DNA from: Anaerolineales bacterium
GTDB lineage: Bacteria > Chloroflexota > Anaerolineae > Anaerolineales > DRMV01
Direction: 5' to 3'
Assembly: GCA_026996855.1 (NCBI GenBank)
Contig: JALWJZ010000095.1
Coordinates: 1-37,055 of the forward strand
Length of the DNA: 37,055 nt
Positions 14,855-21,852 of this stretch are shown in pieces; the first letter of the stretch is position 1, and the number at the start of each line of letters is the position of its first letter. Both the position numbers and the translations under genes were made by a program. The notes below the pieces were generated by a model, which saw only the letters and a program-made list of their open reading frames with translations, was not told the origin of the DNA and made no database searches.

Positions 14855-15626
14855 TCCACGCGAAGGAATATGGCACCGGGTTTGGCACCATCCCTTCGTC
14901 GCTTCCTTCTGGGCGGCGTGGTCCCTGCTTACCGTGTTGCCCGGGCCGCGCGGGCAGGACCCCTGGCCCGAAAAGGCCTGGGTGTGTAGCGTGGTGTGGT
15001 TCCCCCTCATAGGGGGTATACTGGGCGGCCTTCTGGCCCTGCTGGATGTCCTTCTGGACTCGTTTCCATTTCCCCCGTTGGTGAAGGGTGGATTGTTGGT
15101 CCTGTTTTACCTGGTTCTGACCCGCGGCCTGCATCTCGACGGCCTGGCCGACGCGACCGACGGGCTTTTTGGCGGGTGGGACCCCCAGCAGCGGCTGGAC
15201 ATCATGCGGGATGCCCGCATCGGCGCCTTTGGCGCGGCCGCGGTGGGGTTGGCCTTGCTGCTCAAGGCCGCGGCCCTGGCCGCGGTGCCCCGGCCCGCTT
15301 TGTGGGCGGTGCCGGTGTGGTCCCACTGGGCCATGAGCGCGATGGTGGTGCTGTTTCCCTACGCCCGGGAGCAGGGCCTGGGGAAACCCCTGGCCGCGCG
15401 CTCGGCCCGGTGGCGCCTGGTGCCCGGCACCCTGCTGGCCCTGGGCCTGAGCGCGTTCTGGTGGCCCTGGGGCTGGGGCCTGGGCGCGCTCGCGAGCACC
15501 ACGGCCTGGCTCTTCGCCACCTGGCTGCTGCGTCGGGTTCCGGGCTTCACCGGCGACCTGTACGGCGCGCTGGCCGAAATCTACCAGACCCTGGCCTGGG
15601 CGCTCTTGAGCATGATGGGGAAATAG
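14841..15626 (+). CDS. cobS: Adenosylcobinamide-GDP ribazoletransferase (cobalamin synthase)
   Basis: 261 residues, a multi-span membrane protein. It joins adenosylcobinamide-GDP to alpha-ribazole (phosphate) in the last steps of B12 assembly. The family signatures are HLDGLADATDGLFGG (about 97-111, with the metal-binding Asp residues) and DIMRDARIGAFGA (about 120-132). Five to seven hydrophobic segments surround them. The start overlaps the end of rsmI by 14 bases in another frame. The rest of the nucleotide-loop pathway (cobU, cobT, cobC) is not in the window. Together with the riboswitch-controlled btuF-like gene this suggests salvage or synthesis of cobalamin. No riboswitch precedes this gene. 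Confidence 0.94.
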   Translation: MPLLSPREGIWHRVWHHPFVASFWAAWSLLTVLPGPRGQDPWPEKAWVCSVVWFPLIGGILGGLLALLDVLLDSFPFPPLVKGGLLVLFYLVLTRGLHLDGLADATDGLFGGWDPQQRLDIMRDARIGAFGAAAVGLALLLKAAALAAVPRPALWAVPVWSHWAMSAMVVLFPYAREQGLGKPLAARSARWRLVPGTLLALGLSAFWWPWGWGLGALASTTAWLFATWLLRRVPGFTGDLYGALAEIYQTLAWALLSMMGK

Positions 15627-15645
15627 GAGGTTGCAAAGGTCCCCC

Positions 15646-16275
15646 TCACCACTGGGTGCGTTGTTCCTTCCATACGTCGGCTTCGTTGTGGTACCCGGCT
15701 CGCTCCCAAAAACCGGGGCGGTCTTCTGCGGTGAATTCCAGGCCCCGAAGCCACTTGGCCCCCTTCCAGAAGTAGGTCACCTTGAGGCCTTCCCGGCCCG
15801 GCAGGGCGCCGATGACGCCCCGCACCGGGTAACCGTGCTCCGGGGTCAGGGGTTGGCCGTTGTAGTGGGTGGCCAGGAGGAAGTTGTCCTGCAAGACCAC
15901 CTCCAGGGGCAGGTTCGCGGTGAAGCCGTACTCCGCGTGCTGGATGACGTACCGGGCCGTGGGCTTGAGGCGCAAAATCCCCTGAGCCACCAGATCCTTC
16001 ACCAAAACCCCCTCCCACACGGTATCGAACTTGCTCCAGCGGGTGACGCAGTGGATGTCCATGGTCACCCGTCGGCGGGGAAGGCGGAGGAATTCATCCC
16101 AGGTGAAATGCCGGGGTTCTTCCACCTCGCCCCAGATGAGGAAATCCCAGGTGGCGGGGTTGAATTCCGGCACCGGGCCGTAATGCAGTACGGGAAACTT
16201 GCGGGTCAGGGCCTGGCCGGGGGGCAGACGGCCGGCTTCGGCCATATGACGTTGTTGGGTGAAACGGTCGAACAT
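15646..16275 (-). CDS. Sulfite-oxidase/MsrP-family molybdopterin oxidoreductase without signal peptide
   Basis: 209 residues. The sulfite oxidase-type Moco domain is recognised from LIWGEVEEPRHFTWDEFLRL, the molybdenum-ligating Cys in MDIHCVTRWS (about residue 76), WEGVLVKDLV, and YPVRGVIGALPGREGLKVTY with the final HNEADVW. The length fits the small bacterial branch related to MsrP (YedY), which reduces oxidised methionine in the envelope. Unlike MsrP, no twin-arginine signal is present: the protein starts MFDRFTQQRHMAEAG. It is probably cytoplasmic, and its substrate is unknown. AAGGAGG lies before the ATG. It is the last gene of the rpsU-infA-rsmG run, 67 bases after rsmG. Confidence 0.88.
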   Translation of the reverse strand: MFDRFTQQRHMAEAGRLPPGQALTRKFPVLHYGPVPEFNPATWDFLIWGEVEEPRHFTWDEFLRLPRRRVTMDIHCVTRWSKFDTVWEGVLVKDLVAQGILRLKPTARYVIQHAEYGFTANLPLEVVLQDNFLLATHYNGQPLTPEHGYPVRGVIGALPGREGLKVTYFWKGAKWLRGLEFTAEDRPGFWERAGYHNEADVWKEQRTQW

Positions 16276-16342
16276 GCCGGGGCCTCCTTCACGGGCGAAA
16301 CACTGGACGGGTGCGGGGGACTTTCCCCAGCGGAAGAAAGGG

Positions 16343-17059
16343 TTACAGCGGGCGCTTGGCAGGAATGCCGGGTTTGCGGGGGTATCGGGGCGGTGTGGGC
16401 CGCTCCTTTCTCATGCAAACCAACATGCGCCGGGCCGGAAGCCCGGGAACCTCCACGGGAACGATGCGTTCCAGGGCGCCGCCCAGGGTTTCCAGGGCTT
16501 TTTGGGCTTCCCACACTTCTTGCGGTGCCTTGGGGCCTTTGTAGGCCACGGCCCGGCCGCCGATGCGGGTGAAGGGGAGCAGGTATTCGGCCAGGGTGGG
16601 CATGGGCGCCACGCCCCGGGCCACGGCCAGGTCGTAGGCCTCGCGATGCTCGGGCGTGTGGGCCGCGCGCTCGGCCCGTTCCACCACCAGGCGCACATCG
16701 TCGAGGCCCAGGGCCTCCAGCACCGTTTCCAAAAACCGGGCGGTTTTCCGGGACGATTCCAGCAGGGTCAGGCGCAGCGCGGGAAAGACCAGTTTGAGGG
16801 GAAGCCCGGGAAAGCCGGCCCCAGTGCCCACGTCCACGAGATGCAGGTCGTCCAGGGGCCCCAGGGCCTTGACCAGGCTGAGGGAATCCAGGAAATGATA
16901 AACCACCACACGCTCCGGCGTGCGGTGGGCCGTCAAATTCATGCGTTGGTTCCATTGAAGGAGGAGGTCCAGGTAGGTGAAAAAAGCATCCCCCTGTGCA
17001 GGGGTGAGTTCGATGCCCAGCCAGTCCTTCACCTGCGCGCGGAAGCGGGCAGGGTCCAT
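16343..17059 (-). CDS. rsmG: 16S rRNA (guanine-527-N7)-methyltransferase
   Basis: 238 residues. RsmG adds a methyl group to N7 of G527 in 16S rRNA using S-adenosylmethionine. Landmarks are LLLQWNQRMNLTAHRTPE, HFLDSLSL, VDVGTGAGFPGLPLKLVFP (the SAM-binding glycine motif), LLESSRKTARFLE and DLAVARGVAPMPTLAEY. The C-terminal extension is Pro/Arg-rich and not conserved. It begins 3 bases after the infA stop, so it is translationally coupled to infA. Its usual partners gidA/parA are absent here. Confidence 0.95.
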   Translation of the reverse strand: MDPARFRAQVKDWLGIELTPAQGDAFFTYLDLLLQWNQRMNLTAHRTPERVVVYHFLDSLSLVKALGPLDDLHLVDVGTGAGFPGLPLKLVFPALRLTLLESSRKTARFLETVLEALGLDDVRLVVERAERAAHTPEHREAYDLAVARGVAPMPTLAEYLLPFTRIGGRAVAYKGPKAPQEVWEAQKALETLGGALERIVPVEVPGLPARRMLVCMRKERPTPPRYPRKPGIPAKRPL

Positions 17060-17062
17060 GGG

Positions 17063-17296
17063 TCACGTGGTGACCTGTTTCTTATAGCGGTACACGATGC
17101 GTCCCCGGGTCAGGTCGTACGGGGACATTTCCACCTTCACCCGATCCCCCAGCAGGATGCGGATGTAGTGCTTCCTCATGCGGCCCGACAGGTACGCCAG
17201 GATTTCCTGGCCGTTGTCCAGCCGCACCCGGAACTGGGTATCGGGCAGGGCTTCCACGACCGTACCCTCGACTTCGATTTTGCCTTCCTTGGCCAT
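17063..17296 (-). CDS. infA: Translation initiation factor IF-1
   Basis: 77 residues forming an S1-type OB-fold: [36 protein letters not shown] and [20 protein letters not shown] match IF-1 along its length. It binds the A site of the 30S subunit during initiation. GGAGGAGG stands 7 bases before the ATG. It lies 30 bases after rpsU and 3 before rsmG, so the three translation genes form one unit, away from the usual ribosomal protein cluster position of infA. Confidence 0.96.
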   Translation of the reverse strand: MAKEGKIEVEGTVVEALPDTQFRVRLDNGQEILAYLSGRMRKHYIRILLGDRVKVEMSPYDLTRGRIVYRYKKQVTT

Positions 17297-17326
17297 GGCG
17301 GACCTCCTCCTTCCGGGCGGACGGGG

Positions 17327-17545
17327 TTATTTTTTCTTTTTACCCAACAACATGCGCTTGCGCAACTTCCGACGCAACCGGCGGATGGCCTTTTTCTTCT
17401 TCAAACGCTTGAGTTCGCTCTTGGAAATGTACCAGCGCTTGCGTTTCACCGCGCTCAAAATACCTGCCTTGGCCACCTGTTTCCGGAAGCGTTTGAGCAA
17501 TTCTTCCGGGTTCTCATTGTTCCGAGCGAAAACTGTAACGGGCAA
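17327..17545 (-). CDS. rpsU: 30S ribosomal protein S21
   Basis: 72 residues. S21 helps mRNA pairing near the 3' end of 16S rRNA. The N-terminus VTVFARNNENPEELLKRFRK and the basic middle VKRKRWYISKSELKRLKKKK are typical, and the tail is all Lys/Arg. The start is TTG, chosen because AAAGGAGGTG lies 5-6 bases before it and the family begins at this point. Upstream codons in the same frame are not conserved-looking and pass through the promoter. It is the first gene of the rpsU-infA-rsmG transcript. Confidence 0.92.
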   Translation of the reverse strand: MPVTVFARNNENPEELLKRFRKQVAKAGILSAVKRKRWYISKSELKRLKKKKAIRRLRRKLRKRMLLGKKKK

Positions 17546-17587
17546 GACACACCTCCTTTGTGCAAATTTCGGGATGACGCGGGCTTC

Positions 17588-17593
17588 ATTATA
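17588..17593 (-). promoter_or_regulatory. -10 element of the rpsU operon
   Basis: TATAAT on the minus strand, 43 bases before the TTG start codon of rpsU. The expected -35 position has no good match. Confidence 0.5.
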
Positions 17594-17881
17594 GCCGAAT
17601 TCGTTGGGTTGTGGGTAGGAAAACCCCTCATCGCATGTGTGCAAATGTTGCCGGAATCAGGCCGGCTTCAATGAATGGTACGGTTTGGGCAACCTTTACG
17701 GGCGGGTCTTTTGGAATGCCTTAGTTGGAATGTTTGTAGACCGCGGCCGCCAGAGCTTCCTCTGTTGACCTGATCGCCTCCCATTGGTCCGCCGGGACAC
17801 CTCCTCCCTTCCGTCCCGGTGGTGCCATCCCATTCATCGGATTGGCCGCGAATGCAGTCGGCTGTTTGGTCAGGACTCGCA
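17594..17881. other. Intergenic spacer between the rpsU operon and the crp-like gene
   Basis: About 290 bases without a supported gene. A small hairpin, GCCGG/CCGGC, lies near 17652-17670. No terminator with a T run for the crp-like gene, no tRNA and no known RNA motif were seen. Short open frames here lack ribosome sites and family resemblance. Confidence 0.4.
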
Positions 17882-18571
17882 TCAGTCATCGCCCCAAGCC
17901 AAGCGTTCCAAAGCGGCGCGATCCTTCAAAACCAGATACCGTCGTTGAATATCCAAGAATCCCTTTTGGGCTAAACGCCGTAATACTCGACACACATATT
18001 CCGGGCTGGCCCCGACCAGGTCCGCCATTTCCTCCAGGGTAATGCGGCGAGTAATGGGTTGCTCGTCTTCTTGAACTGGAAGGTATTCCACCAATACACG
18101 AGCCACTCGACGCATTACATCGTGGAATGTCAAGGTATATAGGATATCGCGCACCCGGCGCATCCAACTCACCATTTCCCGGTTGAGGGCCCACAGTGCT
18201 TCGGGATGTTGCACCAGCAACGGTCGAACGACCGTTCGAGGCCACCAGAAAACCCAACCACTTAAGGTGATCTCAAAACTGGCCGGGGAGGGGCCGTCGT
18301 CGAACAGGCCGTGCCCCCATATGACCTGGCCTGTACCCAAGTGAAAAACCACCTGACGACGTCCTGATGGGGCAAGCAACACCCACCGGCCGCTGCTCAT
18401 CACCAATATGGCAACGCATGGCCAGGATTGGCCTTGATGTACCAGGATTTCTCCCTTCTGGACGGCCCGGGGACGGGCGGTTCTCCTTAGTACTTCCTGT
18501 GCCGTGGGAGGAAGTAGCCCAAATACGGGATGTTGACGCAGCAGCGTATGCAGGTGTTGATACGGAACCAT
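17882..18571 (-). CDS. Crp/Fnr-family transcription regulator
   Basis: 229 residues. An N-terminal cyclic-nucleotide-binding-type beta-roll (about 15-125) contains KGEILVHQGQ and VFHLGTGQVIWG. A dimer helix (about 125-160) follows. A C-terminal winged helix has ITLEEMADLVGASPEYVCRV as its HTH and RRYLVLKDRAALERLA at the end. The Arg/Ser of the cAMP pocket and the Fnr N-terminal Cys cluster are absent, so the signal is unknown. No good ribosome site precedes the ATG. It is divergent from the eight-helix membrane protein at 18713, with an inverted repeat in the spacer that could be its operator. Confidence 0.88.
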   Translation of the reverse strand: MVPYQHLHTLLRQHPVFGLLPPTAQEVLRRTARPRAVQKGEILVHQGQSWPCVAILVMSSGRWVLLAPSGRRQVVFHLGTGQVIWGHGLFDDGPSPASFEITLSGWVFWWPRTVVRPLLVQHPEALWALNREMVSWMRRVRDILYTLTFHDVMRRVARVLVEYLPVQEDEQPITRRITLEEMADLVGASPEYVCRVLRRLAQKGFLDIQRRYLVLKDRAALERLAWGDD

Positions 18572-18607
18572 GGGAAAACTTGCACAAAGTCAAAGACTTG
18601 GTTCATC

Positions 18608-18643
18608 TCGGAATATATACTGATTTTCGAAAGCGAATTCCGA
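18608..18643. promoter_or_regulatory. Inverted repeat in the crp-like/membrane-protein spacer
   Basis: TCGGAAT (18608-18614) and ATTCCGA (18637-18643) are perfect inverted copies 22 bases apart. They sit midway between the divergent crp-like gene and the membrane protein gene. The TATATT between them, on the minus strand, could be the crp-like -10. They may be two half-sites for a dimer or a looped operator. Confidence 0.4.
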
Positions 18644-18712
18644 CCTGAGGGAAGCCTTCCAGCGCAAGATGCCTAAATCATGATACCAAAATTCCTTCCA
18701 GGAGGTACAGCC

Positions 18713-19612
18713 ATGAGTGGCAAGACCACCCCTACCCAACGACGTGTGTTGGCAGCCATCTCGGTGCTGATGGGTTTGTATCTAATGCTCGTTGCGCCTT
18801 TCCAGGTGTTGGACAACCTGAATCCCTGTTTGCGCGCGTTGATCGAAGTCTGGCAGGTGGTGGAACCCGATGGCGTCTGGGATACACCCGTACCCATCTT
18901 GACCGTGACTTTCCATGTGTGGATGGCGCTTTTCGTGTTTGCAGGAGCGGTGTTGGTCGTCATCGCCAAAGACATTGTCGCGGACAAACCCTGGGCCCGG
19001 CCTTTGGCGTTGGCCCTACTGTCATTGCCGGCCATCGGGGGCTTGTCGTTTGTGATTCCCTGGATGGTGTTGGTCGTGCGTCAACCGGATGGTAGCAAGA
19101 ACCCCGCGGCCGGTATGGCGCCGGGGCTGCCCATCATGGTATTGGGTCTGATCGCATACTTCCTGATGCTTCTTCTGGAGAAAAGCGATGCCAAGACCAA
19201 ACTCGCCCAGGTGCTCCTGTTTGGCTGGCTGGGCATTACGGCCGGCATGGTATACATGAACGCTCAACATGGTGTGCGCTATTTCCTGCACAACCCCAGT
19301 GCACCCTACTTCGACCCCAAATATAGCCACCCGGAGCTCTTCCTGGGAGGGTATGTCTTATATGCTTCGACCGCGCTTTTCGTCGTCGCTATTGGCTTTT
19401 TGGCTGCCCGGCACTCCATGGGCTGGTATGTGGGCGTGACCGGTGCACTCATGACGGCGGTGGTCATGTTCCTGGTGTTCCTGGATAGACAGCAGGCCGG
19501 TGCTTCGGGAGCGGTCGAGTGGCTTCGTGGTGCGCTTCTGGCCGTAGTGCTGTTGGGTTTACTCCTGACCCCAGCTATTCAACGTCGTGTCCTGGGACGT
19601 TCTCTTCTTTAG
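18713..19612 (+). CDS. Multi-pass membrane protein of unknown function
   Basis: 299 residues with about eight hydrophobic spans (roughly 10-31, 63-86, 95-118, 128-147, 157-176, 203-226, 229-249 and 264-284). The longest soluble stretch lies between spans 1 and 2 (DNLNPCLRALIEVWQVVEPD). A second lies between spans 5 and 6 and is rich in His, Tyr and Pro (AQHGVRYFLHNPSAPYFDPK). No transporter or enzyme family was recognised. AGGAGG stands 8 bases before the chosen ATG; an upstream in-frame ATG at 18680 lacks a site. It is divergent from a Crp/Fnr regulator, which probably controls it. The 3' end overlaps the decayed transposase. Confidence 0.8.
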   Translation: MSGKTTPTQRRVLAAISVLMGLYLMLVAPFQVLDNLNPCLRALIEVWQVVEPDGVWDTPVPILTVTFHVWMALFVFAGAVLVVIAKDIVADKPWARPLALALLSLPAIGGLSFVIPWMVLVVRQPDGSKNPAAGMAPGLPIMVLGLIAYFLMLLLEKSDAKTKLAQVLLFGWLGITAGMVYMNAQHGVRYFLHNPSAPYFDPKYSHPELFLGGYVLYASTALFVVAIGFLAARHSMGWYVGVTGALMTAVVMFLVFLDRQQAGASGAVEWLRGALLAVVLLGLLLTPAIQRRVLGRSLL

Positions 19613-20383
19613 ATGACAGACCCTGCGCGGTGAGCAACTGAGCCGCCGGGACCTTACACCCCGCAAAGGGAAAGAGCGGAGACATGCCGCCGGTGAAGAG
19701 TTCGCGTTGCAGCCGCGCTTTGACCTCGCCCGAGATTTCTTTCGGATGCAGGCGTAGGCGTTGCAAAACCAAAGCCACATGCCGCACCAAGGTTTGATTC
19801 ACACAACACGGACGCGCCGCCGAACCGCAGAACGGTTTCGCGTCTCGGAACAAGGTCTCGATGGGCCAGCGGCGACGTTTCCTCAACACAAGGGTGGTTA
19901 GGTCCCTGTCCAAGTCATTGGTTGCCAGCACCTTCCCCTTCCCGTGACGATTCCTGGCCACGACCAGAGGGAGGGTGCCATACTTGGGCAGATACGGGCC
20001 CGCAGTTGCAGGCGGGCCCGTTCCTTCAATCGTACCCCGTGGCCCAAGGACGCGGCCTTTTGGCGCCGGTTACGGTCATGGTCGGTCGTGTTGGGGTGGA
20101 GCACGTCGACCCAGGTCAAGCCCAGCCGGTTGACTCGCTTGGTCAACCAGCCCGCGGTATTGTCAAGGACATGAATCAGCGGTCCCGCCTGGAGCACTTC
20201 CACGATTCTCTCCCCTAACACCTTGGTCTGCCTGGAGCAGCCAAAAAATTTGGGCGAATGCTTGGTGACCATGAACCCCATCCAAGGACATGCTTGAGCA
20301 TCGCGAGACGCCTGGACTGGGATAGGATGCGTGCTCTCTCCTGCCCAGGCTTCAAATTCAGGGGGAATGTTCAGGTTTAAACG
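19575..20383 (-). pseudogene. Decayed transposase (frameshifted)
   Basis: The minus strand encodes a broken transposase. The 5' part (20383 to about 20030) reads RLNLNIPPEFEAWAGESTHP, then MGFMVTKHSPKFFGCSRQTK and VLDNTAGWLTKRVNRLGLTW. The 3' part (about 20030 to 19575), in another frame, reads YLPKYGTLPLVVARNRHGKG, then LRKRRRWPIETLFRDAKPFC, the C-terminal RRWxIExxFRD pattern of IS4/IS701-like DDE transposases. A frameshift near 20000-20050 and a stop codon at the head show that it is inactive. The remaining length is short for the family. Its 5' end is duplicated at 25403-25590. Confidence 0.75.
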
Positions 20384-20468
20384 TTATTTTGTTGCCCTTC
20401 AATACCGAATTTGTCAACCAACGGTGGACTTGGCTTACTTGGGCTGAATCCTACAATGCCTAATAAAG
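20214..20468. repeat. Transposon-end/promoter cassette, copy 1
   Basis: About 255 bases are closely similar to 25403-25656. Both begin in the transposase 5' coding part (TAACACCTTGGTCTGC) and run through CAATACCGAATTTGTCAACC into a promoter. The last 59 bases also match copy 3 at 23876-23934 in the upstream block TTTGTCAACCAACGGTGGAC. The downstream half is diverged, but the promoter elements are kept. Confidence 0.85.
20430..20457 (+). promoter_or_regulatory. Promoter of the first exported-protein set (cassette copy 1)
   Basis: TTGGCT, a 16-base spacer and TACAAT. The same spacing and hexamer pattern occur in the other two cassette copies (23896 and 25618), each before an exported-protein gene. 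Confidence 0.65.
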
Positions 20469-20473
20469 GTAGT

Positions 20474-20490
20474 CCTCCCATGTAAGGAGG
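20474..20490 (+). promoter_or_regulatory. Hairpin covering the ribosome site, with a start-stop ATGTAA in the loop
   Basis: CCTCC (20474-20478) can pair with GGAGG (20486-20490), the Shine-Dalgarno of the gene at 20497. The loop contains ATGTAA, a start codon followed at once by a stop. The stem is only five base pairs, so control of translation is possible but unproven. Confidence 0.4.
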
Positions 20491-20496
20491 GAAGAA

Positions 20497-21327
20497 ATGA
20501 AAGTGAAAACGAAAATCCTCCTGTTCTTTTTCGCTCCCCTTATGGGTTTCCTATTCGGCTTTCTTAGCCAGGCACAGGTTCCCCCTGAAATTGAGAAACG
20601 TCTGGGGAGTCAGGACCCGGCGCTGGCTGCAGTACAAACGAGAAAAATACGTGAGCCGCGCGTTGAGCAGGCCTTTTTACGTATGTTGAACAGCCACCGT
20701 TTTTGGCATACGTTGTACGTCGCCACGCAATTGACCCTCATACCCGAGGGCAAAACGGCCACCACGTTCGTGGAAAAATTCTGGTTGCAACAGCCCTATT
20801 GGGCCCGCCACGAAATATATGTACCAGGCAAAGAACAGGCCCTTCATATAATGGTGATTACGCCTTCGTCTCGAATGTTTCACACCTCCGAAGGAATTAC
20901 GGAAAACGACGTTGCCAGAGGTCCCGACGATATCCAGCAGGAACTGGCTATGCTCCCAAAAACTCTTTACCAACTCCCGCCCCTGATATCGATAGACCAT
21001 CCTCTTCGCCGGGCGCTGCTTAGCCATACCGCGGATTACCTTTTTCCCGCACCTTTTGCCCAACGTACCGATACCCGGCACCAGTTTGTCTTCCTGGGGG
21101 AAGGGGCTTTCCTGAATCGTCCTGTGTGGAAAATTCAGATTCTCTTTGAGCCCGATTCCCCACAGTCTGCCCAATGGACATTGTGGGTGGATCAACAGAC
21201 GGGGATTGTTCTCAAAGCCGAAAGTGGACCCTATCCAGGAACGCCTACAGAATACTTCCAGGTATTGCAATTTCAACATAATCCGGTGCTTTCCAGGAAC
21301 ATTTTTGCCTGGGAGGGACGACCATGA
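20497..21327 (+). CDS. Exported LolA/RseB-like protein, set A
   Basis: 276 residues. The N-terminus is basic, then hydrophobic (KILLFFFAPLMGFLFGFLSQ), and ends in a likely signal peptidase site near AQA, so the protein is exported. The mature part is about 250 residues. Its second half has alternating strands such as RPVWKIQILFEPDS, WTLWVDQQTGIVLKAE and PTEYFQVLQF. This pattern is seen in the half-barrel LolA/RseB/MucB family, which binds lipids or lipoprotein signals outside the membrane. The resemblance is structural in style, not a strong motif match. GGAGGGA precedes the ATG. The stop overlaps the next start (ATGA). A second protein of this type is at 24029. Confidence 0.65.
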   Translation: MKVKTKILLFFFAPLMGFLFGFLSQAQVPPEIEKRLGSQDPALAAVQTRKIREPRVEQAFLRMLNSHRFWHTLYVATQLTLIPEGKTATTFVEKFWLQQPYWARHEIYVPGKEQALHIMVITPSSRMFHTSEGITENDVARGPDDIQQELAMLPKTLYQLPPLISIDHPLRRALLSHTADYLFPAPFAQRTDTRHQFVFLGEGAFLNRPVWKIQILFEPDSPQSAQWTLWVDQQTGIVLKAESGPYPGTPTEYFQVLQFQHNPVLSRNIFAWEGRP

Positions 21328-21782
21328 AGAAAATATTGGTTGTTTCGTTCTTGCTTTTTACGCTGGCTTATCCTGTAGGTGTCCTCGCGGGGAGCTATCT
21401 TTATCAAGGTGAATGGACGCTGCACCACCGCGGCGGCGCTTATGGAAACTATCCGGCATGGTACCGTGAACGTTGGCCCGGGGAATGTTATGGGAATTTT
21501 TGCCGGCGGGCCCGGTTATACTCTGTTTATGCCCAATCCTTATGGGCATGGGATCCCTTCCGATATGTGGGAAAGTGGGATCGGTGGTATGCCTATATCC
21601 CCGGAGGTGCCAATCCAGGAGGTGATGAAGGCGCCTTGGTGCGTTATTATGTCCATGAAGGAACTTCTCATTCTTGGTGGGTGGCTGTCAATCAGCGTGC
21701 TCGGGCTGGGCAATGGGTCTATTTGGGTTATTCCGATACAAACAATACTCCACAAGGTCTGAGTATCGATGAAAAATGCTAG
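21324..21782 (+). CDS. Small exported protein with golvesin-like domain, set A (in-frame stop)
   Basis: 152 residues to the first stop. A signal peptide (KKILVVSFLLFTLAYPVGVLA) is followed by an aromatic-rich mature part. The C-terminal half, WYAYIPGGANPGGDEGALVR, then YYVHEGTSHSWWVAVNQRA and GQWVYLGYSDT, resembles the golvesin C-terminal-like beta-domain found in secreted proteins (pattern Y-x-V-H...VNQ...W-V-x-LG). The start overlaps the upstream stop by 4 bases (ATGA). The frame is interrupted by TAG at 21780. It then continues for 23 coding-looking codons to TAA at 21849, one base before the next gene. The visible protein is probably truncated, or TAG is read through. Confidence 0.7.
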   Translation: MKKILVVSFLLFTLAYPVGVLAGSYLYQGEWTLHHRGGAYGNYPAWYRERWPGECYGNFCRRARLYSVYAQSLWAWDPFRYVGKWDRWYAYIPGGANPGGDEGALVRYYVHEGTSHSWWVAVNQRARAGQWVYLGYSDTNNTPQGLSIDEKC

Positions 21783-21851
21783 TACTACAACCATATTACC
21801 TGTGGCGCTTTTTTCGCGTACTGGGATCTCATGCGGGTGTATGATCGTTAA
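21783..21851 (+). other. Continuation of the golvesin-like gene beyond an amber codon
   Basis: In the same frame as 21324-21782, the 22 codons after TAG read YYNHITCGAFFAYWDLMRVY plus two more residues before TAA. The aromatic and Cys content matches the preceding protein. The TAA is followed by G and the ATG of the next gene, so the original stop was probably here. Confidence 0.55.
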
Positions 21852-21852
21852 G

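Noticed and set aside
17594-17881. Small RNA or gene between rpsU and the crp-like gene
   Set aside because: Only a weak hairpin and random-looking short frames; nothing to support a feature.
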